From the NCBI GenBank assembly GCA_033220425.1, contig CM065649.1:434001-498000 (forward strand): 64,000 nt of DNA. The letters run 5' to 3'. This document shows positions 34,406 through 45,861 of the stretch, piece by piece (within the stretch, counting starts at the first letter, position 1; each line of letters begins with the position of its first letter). The stretch comes from Lepraria neglecta. Taxonomy: Eukaryota; Ascomycota; Lecanoromycetes; Lecanorales; Stereocaulaceae. Under the pieces are notes generated by a model, which did no database searches, was not told the DNA's origin, and was given only the letters and a program-made list of their open reading frames with translations. The translations under genes and the position numbers were made by a program.

Positions 34406-35969
34406 ACTAGCGTCTTAAATGCGAGATCTTCGCATTGTAACGCGGTTAGAGTTAAAATCGTAGTATAATTGGAAATAAGGAAATGTTATGAGAGAAGAGC
34501 GAGGAAGATGATGTTCTTTGACTTTTCAGCCTTGTCACTCAGGGATACCCCTCACCGTCACCGAAGGCTTTCGGAACTTGCCCTAGGCCGTCTCCTTGGC
34601 AGAGCAACATTAGCCAGATTGGGCAAATACACAGGTATTGAGCAGGACTCGCTGGCCGCCGTCCTGTTTCGATTAGCAGACCATGCCGCTCTAAATCAGC
34701 CTCGGCTGAGCCTCGCCTCACCCCGTTGTTCAGCTGCTCAGTCGTCTGCAGGATTTGTCATCCCAACATATTCCAAATTGAGCCACTTCTCGTGTCGCCA
34801 CTTCCCGCCCCCACCGCTGCTGTTTCGCACGCAGCATTTGCATAATTCAGCCTCGCTTTGCCTCTGCTGCGCTTTGCCACGCCCATGCACTGCCTAGTCA
34901 CCATTTTGGTGGTTATGCACTTTCACAGTTGTCGTTGCTCTCACAGTCTATTAAAGGCATGACCGGTGCCTCATCGTATTTCAAAATTTCAGACTCAGAG
35001 CGCCAACCTACCCGAGAGGGTCTGTACGGGTCTGACAAGGAACTGGCAGGAAGGCTGATAAATCAGGCCAGCCACTCGTCCAGGCTGCAGCTGATCGGAA
35101 AGCTCTGGGTGTAACAGTAAGGATTCCATTGCCTTCCAGCTACTCCTCCGTGGTCCATTTTGTCAGAGATCTGCGGCATCCACCGCATCCATTAATCTAC
35201 TCCCAGTTTCCTCTTGATCCATGCTGCTGCTATGGTCGGGCCCTAGACTCTGGGCTCGAACCAGCTGAGGCCTTTGCCACCGCTGGAGATAAGGTGTCCA
35301 TCAGCGTCGAAGCGGTACCACATGCATGTTGTGTTCTCAGGTTTCGTGACTTTCCTTGGTGACATGTTCAAGCCGACAAGCACGGTGTCAGAACCAATGG
35401 CCTCCAACGCTTGTTTAATCATTGGCTCGTAGCATGATAACTCGAAAGACTGTTTTTCTGTCAGCGAATTTTTTCTTGATCTCGAGCTTGTGAGATAGCG
35501 ACTATCTGTCAACGTCTACAAAAGCCTTCGATCAAAGCTGTGGTTGATGAAACGAATGATGTCAAATTAACATGATTCCTGGCACCGTACCTGCAATTCA
35601 CCGTGCAGGAGCAGCCCTGATAAAATTTGGACGTTTTATGAGACTTATTGAGTTGATTGATTATCTAAGAAGCTCAGTGCATGCAGGTGTTTTATGCCTG
35701 AGATGGGGCTGGGACCGAAAACACGCTTGCTGTGGTCTTCGTCGGAGTTTACGGTGTTAGTCATCCGACGCCAAGCCAGCGCTCCAGCTTTATTGCGGGC
35801 GTGTACTCCGTACATGGAACAAGTTTCTCCCAAGCTCATGCACGACCACTTGTCATTGCACCTGCGACTGATAAGGATTGCACCTGCGACCTGCTGCCGC
35901 GCAATTTCCCCGTCAACCACGGCACTTATCTCCTCTTCAGTTGCTTCGCTGCCCTCTCACCTACTTAGC
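34406..35969. other. Gene-poor stretch with an unidentified minus-strand fragment
   Basis: The minus frame 35243-35512 (CYEPMIKQALEAIGSDTVLV, then MWYRFDADGHL) looks protein-like but matches no family I know; it may be a truncated gene. Plus frames at 34469-34897 and 34929-35114 show nothing. The last ~300 bases are the promoter side of the DUF7924 gene. Confidence 0.4.
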
Positions 35970-37700
35970 ATGCCTCCCAGAACCAGATCCACGACCGGGC
36001 GACTGCCTACCAGAAGTACTTCGCACCTTCCCTGACACATAGCTGCCCACGCTGACAGCGCACAGAGAACAACCCTCGAGCCATACGAAAAGCCAAGAAG
36101 CCAGCTCCTTCCCAACGAAAGACTCGGTCACGAGCAGTACGCTCTACCAACACGCTTGCTGCCAATCCTGCTCCGCCTTTCGCAGCCTTCCCAGCCCTCA
36201 CTTCCCCACCTCTCACTGATCGTCCACGAACCAGGGAAAAGAAGAGGAGGCGCGATTCTCAAGACGATCATTCAGAGAAGCGATTACAGAAGAAGCGCCA
36301 ATTTGCGTCCGGGTCGGGCCAGTCTCTCAGTGATCACGCTTCTCAGAACGATACTCCAGCCAAGCCACTTCAAGACAATTCGCACTTTGCATCCGGGTTG
36401 AACCAGCCTCTTACGGAGAGAAATCTCGCTACACTTGATAGGCTCACGCGGTCGACCTCGTCCGATAACATGGAGCATACCATCACAATACCCGAAAAAG
36501 GTGGGCGCAAAAGACCCCCCTCCCGACAATCAACTTCTGCCGACTTCACCCAGGGTACGACGTCCGCTCAGCCGTCGAAGGATACCGGAACCTATGCGCA
36601 TTACCGCTGGTTTACTCTTGACAAGGCACGAGTCTATGTTTGCAGCAGCCCTCCTCCAAAAGATATCCAAGATCGTATTAACGCCGTCATTGAGCGAGGG
36701 ACTTCACAAGAAAGGAAATTGGAGGTGGCTGCTATTGCACAACAGTTTTGCGCTGAGTTTGTCCCCGCATTGAACGGGGCTAGGAGGGTGGATGACTCCG
36801 TGGAGCCAATCTACCGCGCTCTATCATTATTGGACAAGAATCAAAATTTTGAATTTCCAAGGAAAATTGGTATTGTCCCTCCACCTCCACTAGCAAGATC
36901 GCTTTGCTCACTTCGTCATAGATTGGGCTCCAAGCCTGAAACCACAAGTCGCACAATTCTCTTGGCGTCTCCTGTTCCCGGACAGGTCAAACGTCAATGC
37001 AGATGAGGCCGTCGTTTCACCGAGCAAACGCATACAGGTAGACACAACGTCCAATTCCGCAGACAGACCACAAACTACCATGGCGCCACCACCTTCACCT
37101 CTGCTACAGCCTCGACAGGGCAACGCCATTCTGCACACACCCCGTCCGGACATCACCATGGGTCTACGCCATTCAACCATGGTCAACACACTAGTAGCAA
37201 AAGGTATCAGCGAAGACCAAGCTGACGGTTTTCTAAAGTTTCTACAAGAGCAACAAAGCCTCTGTTCCAGCCCATCACAGCAGGATATCCCAATAAGGTT
37301 CCCACTACTTGTCGTCGAGGGGAAGTCCTACTCAACAGGCAAGTTCGTTTTTGAAGCCCAAAATCAGGCTGCGGTGTCCGGCAGCTGCATGGTCAACATG
37401 CAACTTCAACTTGATGAGCTGTTTGAATCCTTTGCGTCTGGGTCTTACACGAAGAAAGCGCCGTTAGCGTTCTCGATATGTACCGAAGGTCCCCATATCG
37501 AACTGTGGGTGCACTACACCACGTCTACGAACGGCAAGCGCAACTATAATATGAGCATTCTAAAGACCTGCCATGCGTTGCTGTTAGCTGGAGTTGTGGA
37601 CTTTCTTGTGGTGGTAGACAGAGTGCTGAGTTGGGCTTCTTCCGAGTTTGCGGACGATGTGGCGAAACAACTCGCTTCTGTGGAGCGTGCTACACGGTAG
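35970..37700 (+). CDS. DUF7924 fungal protein; N-terminal part damaged
   Basis: The conserved C-terminal domain is intact: FPLLVVEGKSYSTGKFVFEA, QNQAAVSGSCMVN, LAFSICTEGPHIELWVHY and MSILKTCHALLLAGVVDF, ending at 37700. It has the look of a restriction-endonuclease-like fold (a D/E-x-K type EGK within a strand), but this is inference. A 52-base intron (36870-36921) joins an upstream exon, open from about 36040, whose 36398-36869 part gives HYRWFTLDKARVYVCSSPPP. Further upstream the N-terminus begins MPPRTRSTTGRLPTRST at 35970 and meets a TGA. The next family-like text (RTTLEPYEKPRSQ) is in another frame. The translated product may start internally, or the gene may be decaying from its 5' end. 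Confidence 0.6.
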
Positions 37701-38268
37701 TATGGTGCATAGTACGGGCTCTTCAATTATATTCATGCATACTATCATTGGAATTGCTTACTGTCAGATCCCCTTACATAAACGGCGATATCTATTCAGT
37801 CTTGTCGAAGTCGAATGGCGCGTCTCTGAAGCCTAAAAAATGCCCCGTTCTCCTCACTAGCAGTGGTCTCATGTCAAGTTCCTTCTGCGAATGGTCACAA
37901 TCCTTCAAATCCGAGTTCGTGAATGCACTCAACGGATGAACGCTAAGGTGCGTACCTTCCCCTCACAACTTGATCGCTTACAACAAGTGAATCCAGGGTG
38001 TGATCACAGATACCATGCCAATAGGCGGTATTAGCCTATAGGTGTAAGTGTTCGCAAGCAAACCAGCCCAGACTTGGAATGAAATATAGCTGACGTGACG
38101 GGCCTCTTGTCACGAGGGCATCCCCTACGGAAGCTCTTTTGTCCTCGCTGCTTCAGTCTTATTGCTCAATGTGGAAGAGAGTACTCTATTTTAACTGCCG
38201 CCCCCAAAATGCATGCCACTATGCAGATTAATTCCCCTACGTAGACTCGTTTGGCCTCGACAGCTCTA
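37701..38268. other. Intergenic, nothing recognised
   Basis: 3' flanks of convergent genes; short frames only. Confidence 0.5.
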
Positions 38269-38700
38269 CTATACCTTCACTCGCAGTTCCTCGTCAGCTG
38301 TAACTGTCACGCTCGATTGATATTCCTCATCAGCTACAGTCATTGCGGTCACTTGATGTTCCTTGCTAGCTGCAATCGCTGGGGTCCCCTCCCTCGCTTG
38401 AAGCCGACGTCGAAGCAAACTTTCACGTTGCTGTAGCTTGCTCCTAAGACGTGCGTTGTATTTGAGGCCTAGAGCCAATCAGAACTGTCACCCTATGGCA
38501 GCTCCCATCTTACCTTGCTGCATTTCCTGATCTACCCTCTTGACCTTCTCTTGCACGGTCTTCACACGAGCAAGCTCTTTCTCATCGTCTTCTTTGACAC
38601 GCAAAGGGCCAAGGCACTGGCGAGGTATACCGGAGCAAATGGCTAGATAGTCTCCCTCGGGAATCCTTAATTCGAGCTCTGATTGGCTGGTATATTCATG
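38269..38700 (-). CDS. Coiled-coil protein fragment, start not found
   Basis: On the minus strand one exon (about 38700-38514) reads SELELRIPEGDYLAICSGIP, then LRVKEDDEKELARVKTVQEK. A 45-base intron (38513-38469) joins it in phase to GLKYNARLRSKLQQRESLLR, ending at 38269. Charged heptad-like spacing suggests a coiled coil. Upstream of the first exon a TAG closes the frame and no ATG is present, so the start must lie in another exon or has been lost. I do not recognise the family. The clean splice and codon-like composition argue for a real gene or recent relic. Confidence 0.35.
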
Positions 38701-38960
38701 CAGCTATAACGTCCCAAGCTACTGCATGCAATAAGCAAATAAACTGGAAGATTTGGCCCAGAGCGCGATGGCCCTGCTGTAAATTGCGAAAGTCCTCACA
38801 CAAGTGTAGCAACAGTGCTTTCCTAGCGGTGGGCAATGTAATCGCCGTTGTTTATGTTGAGGTCCCATTAAGGACCACTCTCGAACACATAGGAACAACA
38901 TCAAGAATCAGGACTTCTCCACAAAACAGAACTCTCAAAAAGCCGAATTCGCACCTCAAA

Positions 38961-39347
38961 ATGCAGCTCCAACTCACCTTCACCTTAGCCTTCCTCACTA
39001 CCAATCTCGCGCTCCCATCAGCAAACAACACCCTCTCAAAACGCGACCACTAGGGTTTCATCGGCTCCTTCGCCACCGCCTACTGTCGCGGTGCGCAAAC
39101 CGGTCCCCGTCCCGAGCTCCACCAAGGCGTGTGCATCCTATTTTCTCCAGCGACTCAAAACATAGGTGTCAATTTCGGTACAGGCATCCACGGCTTCGAT
39201 GAAGGTCTCTACACTGATGATCAGTGCCAACAAGGCTACGGTGGGCCCTCCGAGGTCAGTGTGGAGAAGGTGGCGGTTGCTACTGCTTATAATAAGGAGA
39301 AGGATATCATTCGAAAGGCTAGAGAGAACTATAATCGAAGTCGGTAA
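38961..39347 (+). pseudogene. Small secreted protein gene with one premature stop
   Basis: ATG 38961 opens a signal peptide, MQLQLTFTLAFLTTNLALPS, followed by a KR site (TLSKRDH) typical of fungal propeptide cleavage. TAG at 39051-39053 then ends the frame, but the same frame continues for 98 codons as GFIGSFATAYCRGAQTG, GVCILFSPATQNIGVNFGTG and GLYTDDQCQQGYGGPSEV, stopping at 39347. Three cysteines lie in the mature part. Full length would be about 128 residues, an effector-like size. A CAG-to-TAG change accounts for the stop. It is either a recently disabled gene or, less likely, read through. Confidence 0.6.
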
Positions 39348-40262
39348 TAAGCAACATTATATTTAAGGTGTGAAATAATCCTGGGTAAAGGCCTCTAATG
39401 AATGGCCTAGTCTAAGTAGCAACCGGCTAAGCCTAGGTAGTAGATCCGGGACAATACGCCCCTGTACCGCCCTAGGAGATTTGCGCATTTAGAAGTCTTG
39501 GTAACTATCGATTATAATAAAAACTACCGGTTAAATACCGTTAGGTCGTCTCCATATTCCAGGCGCCGAAATAAAGAAGTGAGAAGACCGCCTAAAACGG
39601 CGTCGAGACCATATGGAATCGGACGTGTTCTCATCTGCACACAAATTAAGCGCGTCTAACGGGTCTCGATCTCTCAAGTCCATTACACTCTTCGATATGC
39701 GCGCAACAGCTATGCGATTTGGATTGATAATGGCTTTGCGATCTGGGTGGTTCGCGAGAATCGATGACATCTGCATGTCATGAATGCGGCTTAGATCAAG
39801 CGTTTTGCAACCGGCTTGGTGACACAAAGCGCGCCTGGACCCTTTATCTCTGAGTAATGCGTTTTGGAATGGCGTGCGAGACGCGCCTCCCACCACCGCC
39901 TCGGCCTTCATAAATCACTATGTACGAATCAGCTAATCCGGTGTTCTGCATAGATAGGGAGTTTCCCGGACTCATATATCCGGTGTCTGACCCCACATAT
40001 CTGGAATATGCAGGGCCTAGCCTTGTTCCTGGTGTATCCGATTTCTGTGAACCTTTTTAGTGCTATTGCTTGCTAGTTCGAGGGTGCCATCGTTAGTCGT
40101 TATCTTGTCATTACTTCACCTCGTCCAACAAACGTCGAGATTGTTTATTCGCTTGGAAATACGTCGAAATCTTGTCTCGTGAAGTGCCAGCAAAGCCACA
40201 TTCTTCCAAGTAAAACGTATATTCCAGATTCACTAAATCATCACGCCCCAACATCAGCCAAC
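39348..40262. other. Intergenic; one unplaced 126-codon minus frame
   Basis: Minus frame 39531-39911 (ending near ISAPGIWRRPNGI) has even composition but no recognised family. The final 200 bases are the SIS-gene promoter side. Confidence 0.4.
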
Positions 40263-41079
40263 ATGGCTTCGACTTCGATGTTTCAAAGGCCCTTAACACC
40301 GACATCTTCCAGGTCGTCGAGCGGAATGTCCGATGCTGGAACAACCCTTGAAGAGTCAACCAGCAAATCCGCGTTGAGCACAGCATTACATGTCATCAGG
40401 ACAGAAAGGGATGCTTTGACGGCCCTCGAAGATTTGTATGAGACGGATAGCGTTGCCCAAGACGGTCTCAATAACGCAGTCAGTGTGGTTTCCAAGTCGG
40501 TCAGCTGTGGTGGCAAAGTCGTCGTTAGTGGTGTGGGGAAGAGTGGTAAAATCGGCATGAAAATTGTTGCAACCATGAACAGCTTTGGCATCAAAAGTGC
40601 CTTCCTCCATCCGACGGAAGCTCTGCATGGGGATCTTGGGGTGATCGGAGATGTAAGTGCAAATTCGCCATTGTTTGCGCTGTGTTGAGGTCTAACAAAC
40701 TGAGTAGAACGACACGATGCTCATTATTACTTTCTCTGGACGAACTGCGGAGATTTTTGCACTGTTACCGTATCTACCTCCGAAATTGCCACTCATAGCG
40801 GTGACTTCTCATACAAGTCTTTCCACGTGTACGTTATTCGATTCAAGACCCAGTAGCCACTCAATACTTCTTCCGGCACCGATCCCCATTTCAGAAGTCC
40901 AGAGCTTCGGCGTTGCTGCTCCCACAACCTCAACGACCGTTGCTCTTGCTTTGACAGATGCTCTCGCGATTGCTGTCGCCCGCCGTCTGCATCTCGATCC
41001 GTCGATCGTTTTCCAAGGCTATCACCCTGGTGGAGCTATCGGGGGAAGTAGCGTGCTACAAAGTATTCCATCGGAATAG
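40263..41079 (+). CDS. SIS-domain sugar-phosphate isomerase, KpsF/GutQ-like, 253 aa
   Basis: SIS domains bind phosphosugars; the KpsF/GutQ group interconverts D-ribulose 5-phosphate and D-arabinose 5-phosphate. Exons 40263-40652 and 40708-41079 with a 55-base intron give 254 codons. The Rossmann-like core is clear: VVVSGVGKSGKIGMKIVAT, HPTEALHGDLGVI, then after the junction TMLIITFSGRTAEIFALLP and the closing FQGYHPGGAIGG, the usual end of the SIS domain. The CBS pair that follows in bacterial KpsF is absent, as in the fungal single-domain versions. The N-terminal ~40 residues are Ser/Thr-rich and probably disordered. No mitochondrial or secretory signal. The substrate in fungi is not known from sequence. 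Intact, with its own promoter. Confidence 0.85.
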
Positions 41080-42090
41080 AACGTCGAAATCGGAGGATTT
41101 AGGGGGAAATTTTCCCATTTGGGACTAGAATAGATGGAACAACAGCATGTTCTTAGCTCAAACGCTTGCACACCAGGTTTGAGACGTTCTTGAAGAGCGA
41201 TAGATATTCAGCGGCACCAATTAGTCTCAATACAGCCTAATTGACCGACCCAACTTCATGGTGTAACGATGACTACAAGTATCTCTGCGGAAAACGCGGG
41301 AAATGCTGATCACAGCCAAGGCCTTATCGTTATCGTAGGGCTGAGCGTTGAACTTCCTAGCGCTAGTCCGGTCTCGGCCTAATTTCTCAGAACTCTTCCC
41401 CAGACAATCATCACCTGCAAGCACTTCGCCTCGTGCACACCTCAGCACCTTTCGCCGGCATTGTGACCAGCTTTTTCCAGCTTTTTCTTGCGTGTCTTGC
41501 GAATAGGCAGACAGTGGTCAGCTCGACTGAAGACAGGAGCGTCCAAGAAAGCCCCCGGGTCATTAGGCTAGCCATATGACTCCTCTCAGCGAGTCATCAA
41601 CCGTTCCACCAAGCACGATATCGACAGTATGAGCGGCTGAGATCCGAATTGGGATCTCAATACTCCCCTAGATCCTTCTCGAAGCAGGACCAAAAGGCCG
41701 AGTCGACCGTTAGAATCAGCCTTGTGTACTGATCGCCCTCTAGGTGTTCAGTAGGCATCAGCACCACAGGTCCCCGCCCTTGAGCCATATTTGGCCCATA
41801 TACCCCGACTGCTTCGACAAGAACAATGGACCCCTAACGGACAGCTTTCCTCCCTTCCCTTCGATGCACCCTTCCTCTACTACACCCATACCTGGCACGG
41901 CACGGCGACTCGAGGAGACTATCGAACACCTGTCGTTACAATGTAATCGCACCATGGAGTCTCGCAACACTATTTAGATTTGGATAGGACGTTTGGACAC
42001 ATCGAAATAACCCCACAATACCTTCAATTGGCCTTTCCACGACAGCCCTTGATTCTCGGCTCCAAGTCGTCGACCCACACTCGCCCCAAC
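41080..42090. other. Intergenic upstream of ATG13
   Basis: Holds the ATG13 promoter and leader; frames such as 41744-41977 are not convincing. A CACCACAGGTCCCCGCC block precedes CT-rich runs near 41840-41890. Confidence 0.5.
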
Positions 42091-45000
42091 ATGCATCAGC
42101 ATCCCCGTCCATCGCCGGCATCGGCGTCTCCAGCGAATTCGCCTCGAACAAACCCCACACGAACCAACAACCCGAGAGAACAGGATGCAGAAGGATCAAA
42201 AGCAAGTTCAGACAGAGGCACCTCGGGTGAACAAGCTAGGAGAATGGGAGACAGGTCAGATGCAGTTATGCGTGGCAACGAGGGCACCGGTGACGGCAAA
42301 TCGCCGTTGTTCAAGTTGAACCAGGTCGTTCAGGTGTGTTGATAGAACTCGATCATTGGCAGACCATATCTAAGACAAACAATTGCTATAGAATTACTTT
42401 ACGAAGGCTGCCTTGGTTATCCTGCATGCTAGAATCTCCCTACCACCAGCGTATGCCAAAGATTCAAGAACAAAAAGAATCAACAAATGGGTTAGTATCC
42501 TGCCCGAGGCGAATCTACACGAGAGTGTCCGAATGGTAGACTAATCATGCACAGTTCAATATCGAGATAGACGAAACCGACCTAATTCGAGACGAAGTGC
42601 GCATATGGAGAAACTGTGACACGATGAGCCACCGCCCTCCGCCAATGATCATCGAAACATTTATCGATACGCAAGACCTCGCGAATAATCAGAGCCTTGT
42701 GATTATCGACGAGCAAGGAAGGCGACGGGACGTTGAGGAGGCGCTGAACAAGTCGCCTTCGTTCTCTGCTGGAGACAAAAGCCAATCATCACCCAGACAA
42801 AAAGTCATCGTTGAGAGATGGGTGATACGACTTGGCGAAACTCCTGTGGAATTGCCACCTGAGCGAGACCTTAGAACTATTTTGCCCCACACCTATAAAG
42901 ACGGAATCGTCTTTTTTCGATCGCTGTTTGCATTTACGAGACTACTTCCTGCTTGGAAGTTTGGTAAGCGGTGGTTCAAAGACAGGGCTTCTCCCAAATC
43001 GCCGAAGCTCAAGTATCGCATCACGGCAGGCACTCACCCAGATGAAGCATCGAAGCGTGATTCATTATCCATACCACTTTTCGAAAGTCAGGACGATGTT
43101 GTCGAAACCTTTGATTTCAGCCCCACCGGCTCTCCAGTCGGGCCTCTCTCTGTTCGTGTTACTTATCGTGTTCATTGCGACTTTCGTGTTGATGACTCTG
43201 AGACTTTTCTGAGCTCTAGGTTCACGGGTATGGATGAAGACTACTTCCAACCTTCACTAGGGCGTGCGCAAGGTGCTCCCCAAGAAGGGAGAGGACTTTC
43301 AGCTCGCGGTGCCACAGAGGTTGGCTCATTACCGCCTAATCGGCGAGAGAACGTCGAACGCCCCGATCCAGGCCAAGCATACGGCAGTATGTCAACGTTC
43401 CATCAGCTCGGTCCACCAAGGGGCTCGAGTCCCATGTCAGCGCTTCGAGCAGCTCGAGTAGTAGGATCTGAATCTCCAGAAGACATGATGCCTAAGAAAG
43501 CACCGCCAAACACTCAGTCTGCACAAGGATCAAGATCGTCTCTCCGTTCTGCGGATGGAGGCCTCGGTGTTAGTAGGAGGCCTTCGGTCTCTTTCATGCC
43601 TTTTAAGAGCCCTTCATTGTCTGCTTCGCCTTCGCAGACTGAACAGATGATGACTTCAGCACGAGGATCTTTAGGAAAAGCTTCACCATTAGCGGCCTTA
43701 AACGAGGCACGGAATCCTTCCCTCAGTCCCTATGGCTCTGTCCCTTCGCGAGGCTCACCAAGTGCCGGAGAGCAGGCCGTGCCCTCTTCGATGTCAAGTT
43801 CACCAAAACCTGTCCCACCGACAAGATACAGCAGTAGCTTTGGACATAGGAAGTCAAAATTGTCCACAGGCGGCAGCAGTAGGACAGAAGATGACAACAG
43901 CAGTGGGAAAGCTAGCATCACCTCATCTATTGCTCAACCTGGATCTGGCGTGCTGGCAGAGGCTGGAGGAGCAAGCTCTGGCTCTATACAAACAGATGAC
44001 GATAATATTTCCGACTTCTTGAAAATGCTGGACCAGAAGAAGGACTTGAAGAGCTTCAGGACTTCCAACGACCAAGCCGCGACTGAAGCCTCCACCAGAC
44101 GGACAAGTGCCGCTCTAAGCAAATTCCAACGCATGAAAGATTCCAATGACGCATTGTCAAGCTCAATGTGTTCTTCTCTTCATTTACACCGTTCATCTAG
44201 CTCCTCGAGTCGACAATTATCAAGCGTGCCGCCAATGGTAGCTGGAATCTCAATATCCACCTCATCGTCGCCAGGAAAGCCAATCTCGCCACATGCACCC
44301 CACACACCTACCATACCATCGAGACTAAGTGCCAACAGCACCATCGAATACTCTCACGTTGATCAAAGCCAAGATGCTAATCGCCACTTACGGCCTAGTA
44401 ATACAGATGTCGTACAGGATTCTCCAAGTACTCGAGATCGGAGCACAGGGGCCATAGACATTCCCAACTCCCCTCGGCCATTTAACCCTAGCTATCGACG
44501 GTCGAGCTCTGCCGCTCATCAGCCCAGGACAGCCGCCTTCGAAGACGACGAAATCTTCCCTTTCGGCATGCGCAGCGCGAGCCTCGGTGTTGATGATAGG
44601 GCACCACTAAGTCTCAGCGCTTTAGCTGGCTTTCAGGAAAGCGATGTACCCGATGAATCAGCCGTGGCCGTTCCAAGCGTCGAGGATCGAGAATCAGCTT
44701 TCGGACCAATGTTCGATGCCAGTGATAGGAGCAACGACCCGATAGATCGCGAGCGTTCCCTGTCCTATGAGCGCCGTGAAGAAGCTGGATCCATTCCAAC
44801 GCGCGGAGTCTACCGTCCTCGAATTGGAAGGGGAAGCGGACGGGGAGCAACGCCGCCGCAAGGGTCGTCTTCCAGTCTTGTCGAGCGGGGTAGCGGCAGT
44901 GGAAGGTCTAGCTTCACTCGGCCTCCGAGCAATTTTGAGGATGAAGAACCACTCCTTTTTGCTATGAGTGACTTGAGCGCTGCTCAGCAGTCACGTCGAA

Positions 45001-45101
45001 GTCTAGAAGAGGCCAGAGGTGGAATGAGTACAGGGAGCCATGAGAGAGGTGGGGACTCGGGAGCTTCGTCAAGAAGAGGAAGTAGAAGAAGCGGCTATTG
45101 A
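42091..45101 (+). CDS. ATG13: Autophagy-related protein 13, 962 aa
   Basis: Atg13 is the regulatory partner of the Atg1 kinase and helps start autophagosome formation; TORC1 phosphorylation inhibits it. Exons 42091-42333, 42392-42490 and 42555-45101, introns 58 and 64 bases, make 963 codons. After a Pro/Ser-rich head (MHQHPRPSPASASPAN), the HORMA domain runs from about residue 75 to 300: LNQVVQNYFTKAALVILHAR, FNIEIDETDLIRDEVRIW, PPMIIETFIDTQDLANNQ, KVIVERWVIRLGETPVELPP, YKDGIVFFRSLFAFTRLLPA and GPLSVRVTYRVHCDFRVDD. The remaining two thirds are Ser-rich disorder. A DDNISDFLKMLDQKKDLKSF block near residue 620 is the likely Atg1-binding MIM-type helix, and EIFPFGMRSASLG-like short motifs follow. 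Length and layout match filamentous-fungal Atg13. Intact. Confidence 0.93.
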
Positions 45102-45861
45102 GCCGTTAGAGGAGCTCATTAAAGTATCAGCATTCAGCGAGGCGTTTGGCATATTTAGGCAATGGGATCCCTTGCTCAAAATGGAGGACTTTCGTATGCG
45201 ATTCTTGCTTTCTTGATATATTGGATTTCCACTCCTGATCTTATATACATACGCCTTTTACGCGTGCAGCATTTCTGCGAAAGGCCACATAGACTGGATA
45301 GGAAGGTTTAGGCGTCAGGGGTTTGGCTCAACAGAATGCCACTTTGAGGGTTTGAGGAGGCTATTACATATGTTGACTTCAAATCCAAGATCTTCCAAGG
45401 AAGTTATACCATTCCATTAAATCCTCTGTAATTGAACACACCTTCTAGCTTCGTGTTCTGATTGGCCGGAGTAATCAGCGGACTGTCCGATTTAGGCCCG
45501 ACGCGATAAAGATGCGAGTCATCGGTTCATGCACGCAATCCCCACCCAACGCTCTTACCATCAAACCTTCTCACTCCTCTTCTAAGCATACAAGTACCTT
45601 CGTTCGCTCCTCCCAATATAACTAGCTTCCGACAATCAACCCAGCACAGCACCGCCATATTCCGCCCACATTGCCAGAATCTTGAATCACCTGGCGTCAT
45701 CCCAACAGTCCACGCGTGTCTCCTTCCTCCCTTCGCGCCTACCTCGTCACCTTTCCATCCTCCACCAGCGCCTTTAAATACGCCGTAACCCTCGAGGTTA
45801 CAGCGAGGCGCGTTCCCTAGACCGACTGGAAGAACACCTTCCATCGCTCCCTTAGCAGCCC
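45102..45861. other. Spacer between ATG13 and the BTB/RCC1 gene
   Basis: ATG13 3' flank and downstream promoter. A 105-codon minus frame (45527-45844) is judged a chance frame. Confidence 0.5.
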
